Shown here one piece after another: positions 34,822 to 44,390 of a stretch of 64,000 bases of DNA. The DNA is taken from the NCBI RefSeq assembly GCF_001707755.1, contig NZ_MBDL01000001.1, positions 124,001 to 188,000 of the forward strand, in the 5' to 3' direction. The stretch's first letter is position 1. Each line of letters begins with the position of its first letter. Both the position numbers and the translations under genes were made by a program. A model generated the notes under the pieces. It did not search any database. It had not been told where the DNA came from and saw nothing but the letters and a program-made list of their open reading frames with translations. This stretch comes from Acinetobacter celticus (lineage in GTDB: Bacteria > Pseudomonadota > Gammaproteobacteria > Pseudomonadales > Moraxellaceae).

Positions 34822-35580
34822 TTACTTAATCCAGCCCATTTCAGCTGCGGTTTGTGGATTAATAATCGTTTGCTCTAAATTCTCTGGCATTTTACTTTTG
34901 GTTTCAGACACTGGAATATGGCCTGCCATTAGTTCTGCTTTAGCTTGAGGAAATAGTGGCTTTTGATCTGGAAAGGCATAGCCAATCGGGTAAATCGGTT
35001 GTCCTGTCGCCAGCTCATATTTATCTGTGGCACCAAAGGCATGTAGCAATTCATGCACAATAATAATTTTGTTTTGTGCAGATTGCTTTTTCGATGCAAA
35101 CAAGTTCACCGAACCAATACGGCCATTCTCTAAAGCAGTCGAATGCTTCAGTTCTTTGGTCTGTGACGGATCATAATAATTTAAAAACAGCGTCACACTC
35201 GGCGCACCATCTGAACTTTGGCGTTGTTTCCATGCGTAGAAACGAAATTTTAAACTCCACAGCATCACGCCCAACATGTTGGCATCATTTGGCACTTTGG
35301 GTGGAACCTGCTTAAGTTCACGTCCTAAATTAAAATAAAAATATGTTGGTTGATGACGATATTGTTGTGCATACCCCTGTAAATATTGCTGTGCGCCTTG
35401 TAAATCATTGGCCGTTAACTGCTGAATATAGTGCTGGGTAGACAGAAGACCATCTGCATTTACTGGATGCAATAAAACAAAAATGGGTTTACTCCAATCT
35501 TGATTACGATCTTTCCATGCATTCACTGCAACAATAAACAAAATGAGTAATAAACACAGCACACGTATTGTTTTCCACAT
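34822..35580 (-). CDS. Membrane-anchored putative zinc metalloprotease (HExxHxxGxxD)
   Basis: 252 residues: one N-terminal membrane anchor (residues ~5-20) and a periplasmic body. H176-E177-xx-H180-xx-G183-xx-D186 in VHELLHAFGATDKY is the metzincin/M12-type zinc site, with Asp as third ligand instead of His. A Met occurs 32 residues later (M218 in AELMAG), where a Met-turn could lie. Residues 30-160 show no known domain. It is probably a peptidase acting at the cell envelope; the substrate is unknown. I could not place it in a named family. Confidence 0.7.
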   Translation of the reverse strand: MWKTIRVLCLLLILFIVAVNAWKDRNQDWSKPIFVLLHPVNADGLLSTQHYIQQLTANDLQGAQQYLQGYAQQYRHQPTYFYFNLGRELKQVPPKVPNDANMLGVMLWSLKFRFYAWKQRQSSDGAPSVTLFLNYYDPSQTKELKHSTALENGRIGSVNLFASKKQSAQNKIIIVHELLHAFGATDKYELATGQPIYPIGYAFPDQKPLFPQAKAELMAGHIPVSETKSKMPENLEQTIINPQTAAEMGWIK

Positions 35581-35739
35581 AGCCCCAAGTTCTCTATTTT
35601 TAAAATTATTTTCGAAGGCTATTAGAACAGATACATTGAATATTGTCTTTTACTTTTAGCCGTCCAGAATCAGTGCTGTATAACTATAAGCCCTCAATTA
35701 TTCAGTTTTTCTAGTCCAAATATCCATCTCATCAACAAT

Positions 35740-35770
35740 AAAAAAATGCCGACTTTCGTCAGCATTTTTT
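35740..35770 (-). terminator. Rho-independent terminator after topA
   Basis: AAAAAATGCCGAC-TTTC-GTCAGCATTTTTT hairpin with one bulge; on the minus strand it ends in a T-run. Confidence 0.8.
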
Positions 35771-35785
35771 CAATCATTTTAAAGC

Positions 35786-38428
35786 TTAAGCTTCAACCCA
35801 TTTACCGTCTTGGTAAACCAGTGACCATTTGGTCTGCTTGCCTTCAGCATTTTCAGAACCAATATATTGAGTTTGATTCTTTCTACTGAATTTCACCAAT
35901 GTCGGATTCCCTTCTGGGTCTTGGTCTGGCGCTTGCAAAATAAATTGGTACTTCGGATCAATTTGCTCTGCCACAGTACGTAATTCGGCCACTTTCGGTG
36001 CACGCGTTTCACGAATTTTCGGAAATTTACTGGCCGCCAAGAATAAACCGGCAGCACCATCACGAAGCACAAAAAAGTCATCGTGCTTGGTTGAACGCAA
36101 GTGTTCCATTTTAATTGGGTCAACACGAGGTGGCGCAGGCTGACCACTCTTTAAGACTTTACGAGTATTGTCACAACTGGTGCAGGCAAAATACGGGCCG
36201 AAACGACCTGTTTTTAACTGCATTTCACCCTCACATTTATCACATGGAATGGTCGGGCCGTCATAACCCTTAATTTTAAACTCGCCTTCTTCCAGTTCAA
36301 AACCAGAACAATCAGGGTTATTCCCACAGATATGCAGTTTACGACCACCGTCAATCACGTAGCTATCCATAGCGGTTTCGCAAATTGGACAACGTTTTTT
36401 CGACATTAAATCTGCAGTTTCAGCACTGTCGTCATCTGAAAGTGCGGCAAGTGACTCAACTGGTGTTAAGTTTAAAGTGCCTTTGCAACGTTCTTTAGGT
36501 GGCAAATTATAGCCTGAGCAACCCAAGAACACGCCCGTCGTTCCTGTACGAATCTGCATTGGACGATCACATTCTTTACAATGCACCGCTTCCACTTCTA
36601 CAGGTAAATTACGGCGCATCCCGTTTTCGCCCTGTGCTGTGGTTAAACGCGTTTTGAAGTCACCATAGAAGTTATCTAACAGCTCTTTCCAATTGCGTTC
36701 GCCGTCTGCAACTTTATCTAACTGACTTTCCAAATCTGCAGTAAACGCATAATTCATCAAGTTATTAAAGTTTTCGTCCAGACGATCCGTGACAATTTCG
36801 CCCATTTTTTCAGCAAAAAGACGACGGTTGTCAATTTTTACATAACCACGGTCTTGAATGGTCGAAATAATCGCTGCATAGGTCGATGGACGGCCAATGC
36901 CTTTCTTCTCTAATTCTTTCACCAATGATGCTTCAGTGAAACGTGCAGGTGGCTTGGTAAAGTGTTGAGATGGATCTAACTTCTCAAGCTTTAAGACTTC
37001 GCCAACTTTCACTGCTGGTAATAAAATATCGTCATCGGCTTTATTGGCGCCACGCACTTTGGTAAAACCATCAAACACCAAAGTACGGCCTTTGGCTTTT
37101 AGCTCTACGCCATTGGCATCGACTAAAATGGTAGAAGATAAATACTGCGCAGATGTCATTTGACAGGCCACAAACTGACGCCAAATCAAATCATATAAAC
37201 GCTGTGCATCGCGGTCTACCCCAACCAAGCTATCGCCTTTTAGCGCAACACTCGATGGGCGAATGGCTTCATGGGCTTCTTGTGCACCGGCTTTATTGCC
37301 ATATTTATTGGGTTGGGCAGGTAAATATTTGGCGCCAAACTCAGATTCAATATGACTGCGTACCATACTCACCGCATCATCACTTAAGAATGTTGAGTCG
37401 GTACGCATATAGGTAATAAAACCTGCTTCATACAAGCGCTGTGCCATGGTCATGGTTTTCTTTACAGAAAAACCTAAACGTGTGCTGGCTGCTTGTTGCA
37501 AAGTCGAAGTGATATACGGCGCGCTTGGATTCACCTTGGTGGGTTTATCTTCACGAACAGAAACTTTGTATTCCGCATCTTTTAAAATATTTAATAAAGC
37601 ATCTGTTTGAGCTTTATTTTGCAGTCTTAAAGTTTTCCCACCTTGTTTCACGGCTTCTAAACGAATCTGATCTTTTTCTGACTGAGTGTCTGCAAAAACC
37701 TGCCAGTATTCTTCAGGAATAAAAGCACGGATTTCGCGTTCACGCTCAACCACCAACTTTACTGCCACGGACTGAACACGGCCCGCAGACAAACCACGGG
37801 CAATTTTTTCCCACAGTAAAGGTGAAATCATAAAGCCAACCACACGGTCTAAGAAACGACGTGCTTGCTGTGCATTGACCTTATCAATATCTAAGCGTGA
37901 AGGGTGTTTAAAGGCTTCTTGAATGGCATTTTTGGTAATTTCGTTGAAGACCACACGTTGATAACGTGAATCATCACCACCAATCACTTCTTTTAAATGC
38001 CAAGCAATAGCTTCCCCTTCCCTGTCCATATCCGTTGCGAGATAGATTTCGTCCACTTGCGAGGCAAGTTTTTTCAGTTCTGATACGACATGTTCTTTGC
38101 CTGGAAGCACTTCATAGTGCGCTTTCCAGTCATGTTCAGGGTCTACACCCATACGGTTCACTAATGCTGATTGGGCTTTTTCTGCCTTCTGTTCATCAGT
38201 TAATTTAGCACGGGCGGTTGGTTTTTTCTCTGCCGTTTTAGATGAACCACCAGTGGGCAAATCACGTACGTGACCAACCGATGATTTTACAATGTAGTCA
38301 GAACCAAGGTACTTATTGATTGTTTTCGCTTTTGCAGGCGACTCCACAATCACTAAAGCACGTTTCTTCCCAGCATCAGATGATTTTGCTGTCGCACTTT
38401 TGGATGTGGACCGAGGAGCGTTCGCCAT
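35786..38428 (-). CDS. topA: DNA topoisomerase I
   Basis: 880 residues, type IA topoisomerase that relaxes negative supercoils. Toprim domain [12 protein letters not shown] (27-38) and DMDREGE (133-139); active-site Tyr340 in [10 protein letters not shown]; three C-terminal zinc ribbons with CxxC pairs (CKECDRP, CPICETA, CDKCEGE). The N-terminus carries a ~20-residue Ser/Ala/Lys extension. Length matches E. coli TopA (865). It is followed downstream by its own terminator and preceded by a small membrane-protein gene on the same strand. Confidence 0.97.
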   Translation of the reverse strand: MANAPRSTSKSATAKSSDAGKKRALVIVESPAKAKTINKYLGSDYIVKSSVGHVRDLPTGGSSKTAEKKPTARAKLTDEQKAEKAQSALVNRMGVDPEHDWKAHYEVLPGKEHVVSELKKLASQVDEIYLATDMDREGEAIAWHLKEVIGGDDSRYQRVVFNEITKNAIQEAFKHPSRLDIDKVNAQQARRFLDRVVGFMISPLLWEKIARGLSAGRVQSVAVKLVVEREREIRAFIPEEYWQVFADTQSEKDQIRLEAVKQGGKTLRLQNKAQTDALLNILKDAEYKVSVREDKPTKVNPSAPYITSTLQQAASTRLGFSVKKTMTMAQRLYEAGFITYMRTDSTFLSDDAVSMVRSHIESEFGAKYLPAQPNKYGNKAGAQEAHEAIRPSSVALKGDSLVGVDRDAQRLYDLIWRQFVACQMTSAQYLSSTILVDANGVELKAKGRTLVFDGFTKVRGANKADDDILLPAVKVGEVLKLEKLDPSQHFTKPPARFTEASLVKELEKKGIGRPSTYAAIISTIQDRGYVKIDNRRLFAEKMGEIVTDRLDENFNNLMNYAFTADLESQLDKVADGERNWKELLDNFYGDFKTRLTTAQGENGMRRNLPVEVEAVHCKECDRPMQIRTGTTGVFLGCSGYNLPPKERCKGTLNLTPVESLAALSDDDSAETADLMSKKRCPICETAMDSYVIDGGRKLHICGNNPDCSGFELEEGEFKIKGYDGPTIPCDKCEGEMQLKTGRFGPYFACTSCDNTRKVLKSGQPAPPRVDPIKMEHLRSTKHDDFFVLRDGAAGLFLAASKFPKIRETRAPKVAELRTVAEQIDPKYQFILQAPDQDPEGNPTLVKFSRKNQTQYIGSENAEGKQTKWSLVYQDGKWVEA

Positions 38429-38464
38429 AATTGACCGTTAATCCTGTTTTTAATGGGTATAAAA

Positions 38465-38914
38465 TTAAAGTTCTGCCAAAGAATGCAAATACGCCTTGAT
38501 ATCGTCCAACTGGGTCGCTCTCAAATCGGATTCTTCTTCCCAATAGAGTCCTACACAGTTTGCCTGCATATCAATAGCATAAATGCCCTTTAATACGACG
38601 GGTAAATCTTTAAACTTGTCATCGCCATGTACAAGCTGTAATTTTTGATCCACCACCCGTGCACGCATTAATGGCAAGCGCGCATTTGGAAGTAATACAC
38701 TGTAATATGCAACCATACTGGCGCGGCTTTCAGAGGCCCTTGGAATTTTTGTCCAATCGGGCGCAACCACTAAACGTGGATGTAGCCCCATCTTGCGTGC
38801 TTTCTCGCGCATTAGACCCAAGGCTTTTTCTCTCGGGCTAACCCGAAGCCCTAAAATTGAGCCTAAAACAAAAAAAATGATGAAACCAACGACCCAAATA
38901 CCTGTATTTTCCAT
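38465..38914 (-). CDS. Conserved membrane-anchored protein upstream of topA
   Basis: 149 residues: one N-terminal membrane helix (residues ~7-24), then a basic stretch and a soluble domain of mixed strands ending in an acidic helix. A similar small protein lies next to topA in Pseudomonas (from memory). No enzymatic motif is visible. It is on the same strand as topA, 37 bases upstream, and could be co-transcribed. Confidence 0.75.
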   Translation of the reverse strand: MENTGIWVVGFIIFFVLGSILGLRVSPREKALGLMREKARKMGLHPRLVVAPDWTKIPRASESRASMVAYYSVLLPNARLPLMRARVVDQKLQLVHGDDKFKDLPVVLKGIYAIDMQANCVGLYWEEESDLRATQLDDIKAYLHSLAEL

Positions 38915-38985
38915 ACTACAACCTTTATCTTCCTTTATTAGAGTTGCATAAGCGCAATATAAAAGGCAAGTTACGGCGACAAAAA

Positions 38986-39978
38986 TTAATTCAAGAACAT
39001 TTCATGGCTGTACAATACTTCGTGACCATTCCAGTAAATATAGCCTTTATCAATCAGCTCTTTTAACAATAAACGAATATCAGATTTTGGAAATAATTGT
39101 TCCAGTAAATCTCGTAAAGCATAAATGTCTTTAGGTTTTTTTTCTTTTAATTCATGTAGTTTTTTCATTACTTGAAGCTGGAGCAAATCAATTTTATTAA
39201 AATTGGCATATAAATCTTGCGGGGCATTTGGTGTAATTGGAGTTGCTTTTTCTTCCACGACTTGCGGTAAATTCAGTTGAGAAAATGCATCCTGCATATT
39301 TTTTGATACTGGCACGGCATCTTCATCTAAACGTAACTGTGACCATTTTTTCAGTACTTTTTTACGAAAATTGATCTGTTCATCATAACGTTTAACTATT
39401 TTTAGATTAATCAACATGCCAACAAGATGCTGCGCCTTTTCAGGGAGCACATGCAAAATATTCGCAACAGAGTTTTTCAGTGAGTCTAAGGTTTGTGGTT
39501 TAGCTGTGGTCTTGGCAATGGCATCACAATATTGTTTGACCATTTGCAAATAAGGTGCAGTTTTAATTTTTTCGATACTTGGCATTTTATATTTAGATAG
39601 TTCAACCGCAGACTCTGCTGGCTGCACCTGAATTAAGTTCGCCTGAATACCCGTTTCTTGCATCATGTTGAGTAGCATTTCACTGCTACCTTGCGCAGAA
39701 ATAATTTCCACATGCGTGTCGTCTTCAAGTAATGCCATTAATTGCCCGACAATCACCGCATATTCAAATTCTTTCTGAGGAGACGTAGCCGTATCTAAAA
39801 TGACCACCTGCCCACTACTGATCCAACTCGAAAACTCTGTTAAATCTTGCAGAGAATATTCAAAATTCCCTTGGCAATTAAACAGATATAGCACTGGATA
39901 ATGCTCGATGATATTACGCAATAATTGCGCAGTAGGCATATTGTTTTGCAGATCGAGCAGTACGGCTTGAGCAGTCAT
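38986..39978 (-). CDS. PIN-like/NYN-like N-terminal domain protein with C-terminal winged helix
   Basis: 330 residues, no signal peptide. The first ~110 alternate strand and helix like a PIN-type nuclease (VLLDLQNN, LYLFNCQGN, VVILDTATSP, VEIISAQGSSEMLLNMM), but the usual acidic metal ligands are mostly Asn, Gln or Thr, so it may be catalytically dead. Residues ~175-210 and ~275-330 are helical, the last resembling a winged-helix (LLKELIDKGYIYWNGHEVLY). RNA or DNA binding is a guess. A distinct PIN7-like family exists in bacteria; membership needs a profile search. Confidence 0.5.
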   Translation of the reverse strand: MTAQAVLLDLQNNMPTAQLLRNIIEHYPVLYLFNCQGNFEYSLQDLTEFSSWISSGQVVILDTATSPQKEFEYAVIVGQLMALLEDDTHVEIISAQGSSEMLLNMMQETGIQANLIQVQPAESAVELSKYKMPSIEKIKTAPYLQMVKQYCDAIAKTTAKPQTLDSLKNSVANILHVLPEKAQHLVGMLINLKIVKRYDEQINFRKKVLKKWSQLRLDEDAVPVSKNMQDAFSQLNLPQVVEEKATPITPNAPQDLYANFNKIDLLQLQVMKKLHELKEKKPKDIYALRDLLEQLFPKSDIRLLLKELIDKGYIYWNGHEVLYSHEMFLN

Positions 39979-40177
39979 AAAATTGGAGTATTTGGCAAAG
40001 AGGCGATATGCCGTGCATTACAACGGCTTGCGTGAAAAAGGTCAATAATAAAAAAGTGCTTTCAAGCAATCTTCTGCAGAAATCTTGCTCAAGCTCATGA
40101 ACCCAATACGCCATAAATTTGGCTCATTCTGACCGCAAGACCAACAACCTTTAAATTGACCATGGATACCAGTTATC

Positions 40178-40423
40178 TCAATAATGTGGCGGACGGTTGG
40201 TCATTGGGTCGAAAGTAGCAATTCCCTCAGATAAATCGGCAGATTCGATACGTTGGTAAATAAGTTGCATTTGTGCTTTTAAATCAGCAATTTCGATGCT
40301 TTGACGTACGACCTGATCATTTAATTGATCAACTAAATCATCTAAAAATGCAATTCGGACTTGCAAATCTTCAATGGGTGCGGACAATGGCGCTTGATTA
40401 TCAATATTCTGTTGTTTAGACAC
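40178..40423 (-). CDS. slyX: SlyX-family coiled-coil protein
   Basis: 81 residues. A coiled coil covers residues ~17-60 (LQVRIAFLDDLVDQLNDQV), and the end is RPPHY, the diagnostic SlyX terminus. The function is not established; in E. coli it adjoins slyD. It is divergent from the ABC-F gene, with only 35 bases between starts. Confidence 0.85.
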   Translation of the reverse strand: MSKQQNIDNQAPLSAPIEDLQVRIAFLDDLVDQLNDQVVRQSIEIADLKAQMQLIYQRIESADLSEGIATFDPMTNRPPHY

Positions 40424-40458
40424 TTCAAGTCCTCATTTGAGATTTTTCAGGAAACATT

Positions 40459-42351
40459 ATGGCCTATATTACTTTAAGGGATGTCCAACTTGCGTTTGGT
40501 GGACCTGCCCTGCTCGACGGCGCGAGTTTTAGCTTAGAACGCGGCGAACGGGTGTGTTTGATTGGCCGTAATGGTGAAGGTAAGTCTACTTTACTTAAAC
40601 TGATTGAGGGAAGCTTATTGCCCGATTCAGGTGAAGTTTCGTTGCAAAATGGCATTACCATTTCTATGTTGGCGCAAGATGTACCGATGGACTCAGGCAA
40701 AGTGGCTGACATTGTGGCTGATGGCGCAGGTGAAGCGTCTGAAGTGCTTAGAGCCTATCACGCAGCCAGCGATGCTTGCGTACTGGGTGATATGGACGCT
40801 TGTGACCGTATGGGTAATCTGCAACATAAAATGGATCAGCTGGATGGTTGGGCTTTAGAAACCAAAGTCAATTCTATTTTAAGCAAAATGGGTTTAGACC
40901 CAGATGCTGATCTTGCCGATTTATCTGGCGGTCGTAAGCGTCGTGTGCTTTTGGCTCGTGCGCTTTTAACTCAACCTGACGTTTTATTACTGGACGAGCC
41001 AACCAACCATTTGGACGTTGAAAGTATTGAATGGTTAGAGAAATTCCTCCTCGACCAAAATAATTTAACTTTATTATTTATTTCGCATGACCGTTCATTT
41101 GTCGACAGCATTGCGACCCGTATTGTAGAGCTAGATCGTGGCACGTTGCGTAGTTATGAAGGTAACTACTCACGCTACCTTGAGCTAAAAGCCATGCAGA
41201 TGGAAGCGGAAGAAAAGCAAAATGCCTTGTTTGATAAAAAACTGGCTGAAGAAGAGGTTTGGATTCGCCAAGGGATTAAAGCGCGTCGTACCCGTAATGA
41301 AGGTCGTGTTCGCGCATTAAAAGATTTACGTGAAGAATCAAGAGCGCGCCGTTCACAGCAAGGCAAAGTCAGTATGGCAACGCAAGACGCCAATCGCTCA
41401 GGTAAATTGGTCTTTGACATTGAACATCTCAGTGTTGCTTTTGGCAATCAAGAGCCAATCATTAAAGACTTCTCTGCATTGGTTTTACGTGGTGACCGTA
41501 TTGGTTTAGTCGGTGACAACGGTGTCGGTAAAACCACACTCATTAAAGCCATTTTAGGCGAACTTGAGCATGGCGGAACTGTCAAAACAGGTACGCAACT
41601 TGAAGTGGCTTATTTTGACCAATTGCGTAATGCACTTGATCTTGAAAAATCAGTGAAAGATAACGTTTCTGAAGGTTCAGATTTTGTCGATGTGAATGGT
41701 GGCCGTCGTCATATTTACAGCTATCTACAAGACTTCCTATTTTCACCAGAACGCGCACGTACTCCTGTCAAAGCATTGTCGGGTGGTGAGCGTAACCGTA
41801 TTTTATTGGCGAAATTATTGCTTAAACCATCAAATTTAATTGTGATGGATGAGCCAACCAATGACTTAGACATGGTGACGTTAGAGCTTCTTGAAGAAAT
41901 GCTCGGTGGCTACAAAGGTACATTGTTGCTCATCTCGCATGACCGTGCCTTTATGGACAACGTCGTAACATCGACTTGGGTATTTGATGGTAAAGGTCAT
42001 ATTGATGAATATGTCGGTGGCTATCAAGATTATCTTGAACAGCGTCCAGACCAAACAGCCGTTGATCAAAAAAGTGATGTAAAAAAAGCGCTTGCCAAAG
42101 CAGAAGCCGCGACACCTAAAAAAGCCAAATTGAGCTACAAAGATCAACGCGCTTTGGAACAGTTACCTGCTGAAATGGAAGCGCTTGAAAAAGAACAAGC
42201 TGAAATTAACGCAAAACTTGCTGATGGTACTTTGTTTGTTTCCAACAACGACCAAGCCATGAAACTTTCAGCACGTCTAGCGGCAATTGATGAGCAATTA
42301 CTAGAAAAACTAGAGCGTTGGGAAACTTTAGAAAACCTATCTAAAGGTTAA
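40459..42351 (+). CDS. uup: ABC-F ATPase (Uup type)
   Basis: 630 residues with two ABC domains and no membrane part. First Walker A GRNGEGKST, signature LSGGRKRRVLLARALL, Walker B LLLDEPTNHLD; second GDNGVGKTT, LSGGERNRILLAKLLL, VMDEPTNDLD. The linker (about residues 240-310) is charged. A C-terminal coiled coil (~560-625), with KLSYKDQRALEQLP before it, is the Uup-type DNA-binding extension. ABC-F proteins act on ribosomes; Uup also affects transposon excision and branched DNA. Confidence 0.92.
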   Translation: MAYITLRDVQLAFGGPALLDGASFSLERGERVCLIGRNGEGKSTLLKLIEGSLLPDSGEVSLQNGITISMLAQDVPMDSGKVADIVADGAGEASEVLRAYHAASDACVLGDMDACDRMGNLQHKMDQLDGWALETKVNSILSKMGLDPDADLADLSGGRKRRVLLARALLTQPDVLLLDEPTNHLDVESIEWLEKFLLDQNNLTLLFISHDRSFVDSIATRIVELDRGTLRSYEGNYSRYLELKAMQMEAEEKQNALFDKKLAEEEVWIRQGIKARRTRNEGRVRALKDLREESRARRSQQGKVSMATQDANRSGKLVFDIEHLSVAFGNQEPIIKDFSALVLRGDRIGLVGDNGVGKTTLIKAILGELEHGGTVKTGTQLEVAYFDQLRNALDLEKSVKDNVSEGSDFVDVNGGRRHIYSYLQDFLFSPERARTPVKALSGGERNRILLAKLLLKPSNLIVMDEPTNDLDMVTLELLEEMLGGYKGTLLLISHDRAFMDNVVTSTWVFDGKGHIDEYVGGYQDYLEQRPDQTAVDQKSDVKKALAKAEAATPKKAKLSYKDQRALEQLPAEMEALEKEQAEINAKLADGTLFVSNNDQAMKLSARLAAIDEQLLEKLERWETLENLSKG

Positions 42352-42379
42352 TCTGACACCTCAAACAATCAAAACGCTT

Positions 42380-42411
42380 AAAAAATGCCGTATTTCGATA
42401 CGGCATTTTTG
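42380..42411 (+). terminator. Rho-independent terminator after uup
   Basis: AAAATGCCGTAT-TTCG-ATACGGCATTTTT hairpin with T-run. Confidence 0.9.
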
Positions 42412-42556
42412 TCTCTTATTTTTATAAGCACCATGATGACCTCTTATGCACACTGTGCAAGATTAAAAGCAAAATTGAATTGGGTTCATCATTTCCCTTT
42501 GGCTTTTTCTGGCAAGCTTGTTAAGGTTTGTTAATTTTTTGAAACAGGCTTGAATT

Positions 42557-43318
42557 ATGCAAATTCGCGATCAAATTGTTTTAGTCACTGGTGGAGCACG
42601 TGGCTTAGGTTTAGCCATCACTCAAACCCTCATTGCTGAAGGCGCGCGCGTGGTGGTGAACTATCTGTCCAGTAAAGTACAAGCAGAACAATTGGCACAA
42701 CAATTTCCAAACCAAGTTTTTGCCTTTCAAGCCGATGTCACAGACAAAGCACAAGTTGAGCAGTTATTTGCTGCCACAAAACAGCATTTCGGTTCGGCTA
42801 TTCACTCCATTGTTAATAATGCGCTCATTCACTTCGAATTTAATGGTGATGCCCGTCCTAAAATTGAAGACCTCACGGCATTGACCATGACACGCCAATT
42901 TGATGGTGCAGTATTGGCGTCTTTAAACACCCTGCAAGTTGCACTGGACGACATGAAACAAGCGCATTTCGGACGTATCGTGAATATTGGTACCAATCTG
43001 GTTCAAAACCCTGTTGTACCCTATCATGACTATACCGCTGCCAAAGCCGCACTCTTGGCCTTCACCCGTACGGCTTCACAAGATTTAGGACAATATGGCA
43101 TTAATGTGAATATGCTGTCAGGTGGTCTGTTACAAACCACAGATGCCAGTAAAGCCACACCCGATGCCGTGTTTGAGATTATTGCAGCCTCTACCCCACT
43201 ACGCCGCGTGACGACACCAGAAGAATTCGCCTCTGCCATCATGATGTTTTTATCGCCTTACTCACGTGCAGTCACCGGGCAAAACCTGATTGTCGATGGC
43301 GGGCTGGTCAAAGGCTAA
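42557..43318 (+). CDS. Short-chain dehydrogenase/reductase (FabG-like)
   Basis: 253 residues, classical SDR. TGGARGLG (11-18) binds the cofactor; Y159-xxx-K163 in YHDYTAAK is the active site. The usual catalytic Ser is replaced by Thr146 in NIGTN, which may still serve. Annotated relatives are 3-oxoacyl-ACP reductases, but a housekeeping fabG belongs in the fatty-acid cluster, which is not here, so I leave the symbol empty. Substrate unknown. Confidence 0.85.
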   Translation: MQIRDQIVLVTGGARGLGLAITQTLIAEGARVVVNYLSSKVQAEQLAQQFPNQVFAFQADVTDKAQVEQLFAATKQHFGSAIHSIVNNALIHFEFNGDARPKIEDLTALTMTRQFDGAVLASLNTLQVALDDMKQAHFGRIVNIGTNLVQNPVVPYHDYTAAKAALLAFTRTASQDLGQYGINVNMLSGGLLQTTDASKATPDAVFEIIAASTPLRRVTTPEEFASAIMMFLSPYSRAVTGQNLIVDGGLVKG

Positions 43319-43347
43319 GCTGAACAAGTCCATAACCTGCATCAGAC

Positions 43348-43376
43348 AAGCTGAATTTTCTCTTTCAATTCAGCTT
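43348..43376. repeat. Perfect 10-bp inverted repeat
   Basis: AAGCTGAATT (43348-43357) and AATTCAGCTT (43367-43376), loop nine bases; no T-run follows. It may be a weak terminator or operator between the SDR gene and lpxL. Confidence 0.45.
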
Positions 43377-43420
43377 CATGCTAAACTAAACTCTATTTTT
43401 CAGTATCTGATTTCGCGCAT

Positions 43421-44356
43421 ATGAGTCAAAAGCCAGATTATCAACCCGGTCAATTCCAATGGTCATTCTTATTACCCCAATATTGGGGTATCTGGATTGG
43501 CATCGTGTTTCTGATGATCTTGGCGATACTCCCTTGGGCCATTCAATACCGCTTGGCTACCGTTCTGGGCAATGTAGCATTTAAATATTTAAAATCGCGT
43601 CGAAAAATTGCAGTACGCAATCTTGAAGTCTGCTTTCCTGAATGGTCAGCAGAACAAGTACAGGACAAAGTGCGCCAAGTGTTTATCGACCAAATGATTG
43701 GTATTTTTGAAACACTGAATGCATGGTATTGCCCTGAATGGTTTAAAAATCGCTTTAATGTCGAAGGCTTAGAACATCTACAAAAAGTGCAGGCAGAAGG
43801 TCAAGGCGCTTTACTCTTAAGCACGCATTCAACGCTGTTAGATGCAGGCGGTTATCTCTGTGAACAGTTCTTTAAAATGGGGGTGGTTTACCGTCCACAA
43901 AACAATCCGCTTTTAGACATGTTAGTTTACCGTTGTCGTGCAAATATTTTTGAGCATCAGATTGACCATGATGATATGCGTGGCCTGATTCGCTTGTTGA
44001 AAAATGGGCAAGCCATTTGGTATAGCCCCGACCAAGACTTTGGTTTAAAACAAGGGGTGATGGCACCATTTTTTGGTGTACCTGCAGCTACTGTCACTGC
44101 ACACCGTCGTTTAATGAAAATATCAAAAGCAGCTGCGGTTCCGCTGTATTTCTACCGCGATGGGGACATTAAAGACCCACGTTATCATGTGTTACTCGAA
44201 CCTGCTTTAGACAATTTCCCAAGTGAAGATGAAGTTGCAGATGCCACCCGCGTAAATCAAATTATTGAAAGACAGCTTCGTATTGCACCTACACAATACA
44301 TGTGGTTTCACCGTCGTTTTAAAACCCGTCCTGAAGGCTTTGAAAAAATTTATTAA
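43421..44356 (+). CDS. lpxL: Lipid A late acyltransferase (LpxL/HtrB family)
   Basis: 311 residues with one N-terminal membrane helix (~22-40). The H136-xxxx-D141 acyltransferase motif (STHSTLLDAGG) and YRPQNNPLLD are present, and QFWGIW-like YWGIWIG matches the family start. It adds lauroyl or a similar chain to Kdo2-lipid A. LpxL and LpxM are paralogues; the assignment rests on context with the LOS glycosyltransferase, so lpxM cannot be fully excluded. Confidence 0.85.
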   Translation: MSQKPDYQPGQFQWSFLLPQYWGIWIGIVFLMILAILPWAIQYRLATVLGNVAFKYLKSRRKIAVRNLEVCFPEWSAEQVQDKVRQVFIDQMIGIFETLNAWYCPEWFKNRFNVEGLEHLQKVQAEGQGALLLSTHSTLLDAGGYLCEQFFKMGVVYRPQNNPLLDMLVYRCRANIFEHQIDHDDMRGLIRLLKNGQAIWYSPDQDFGLKQGVMAPFFGVPAATVTAHRRLMKISKAAAVPLYFYRDGDIKDPRYHVLLEPALDNFPSEDEVADATRVNQIIERQLRIAPTQYMWFHRRFKTRPEGFEKIY

Positions 44357-44390
44357 GTTCTAACCCCACAAAACAAGAGAGAATAGTGCC

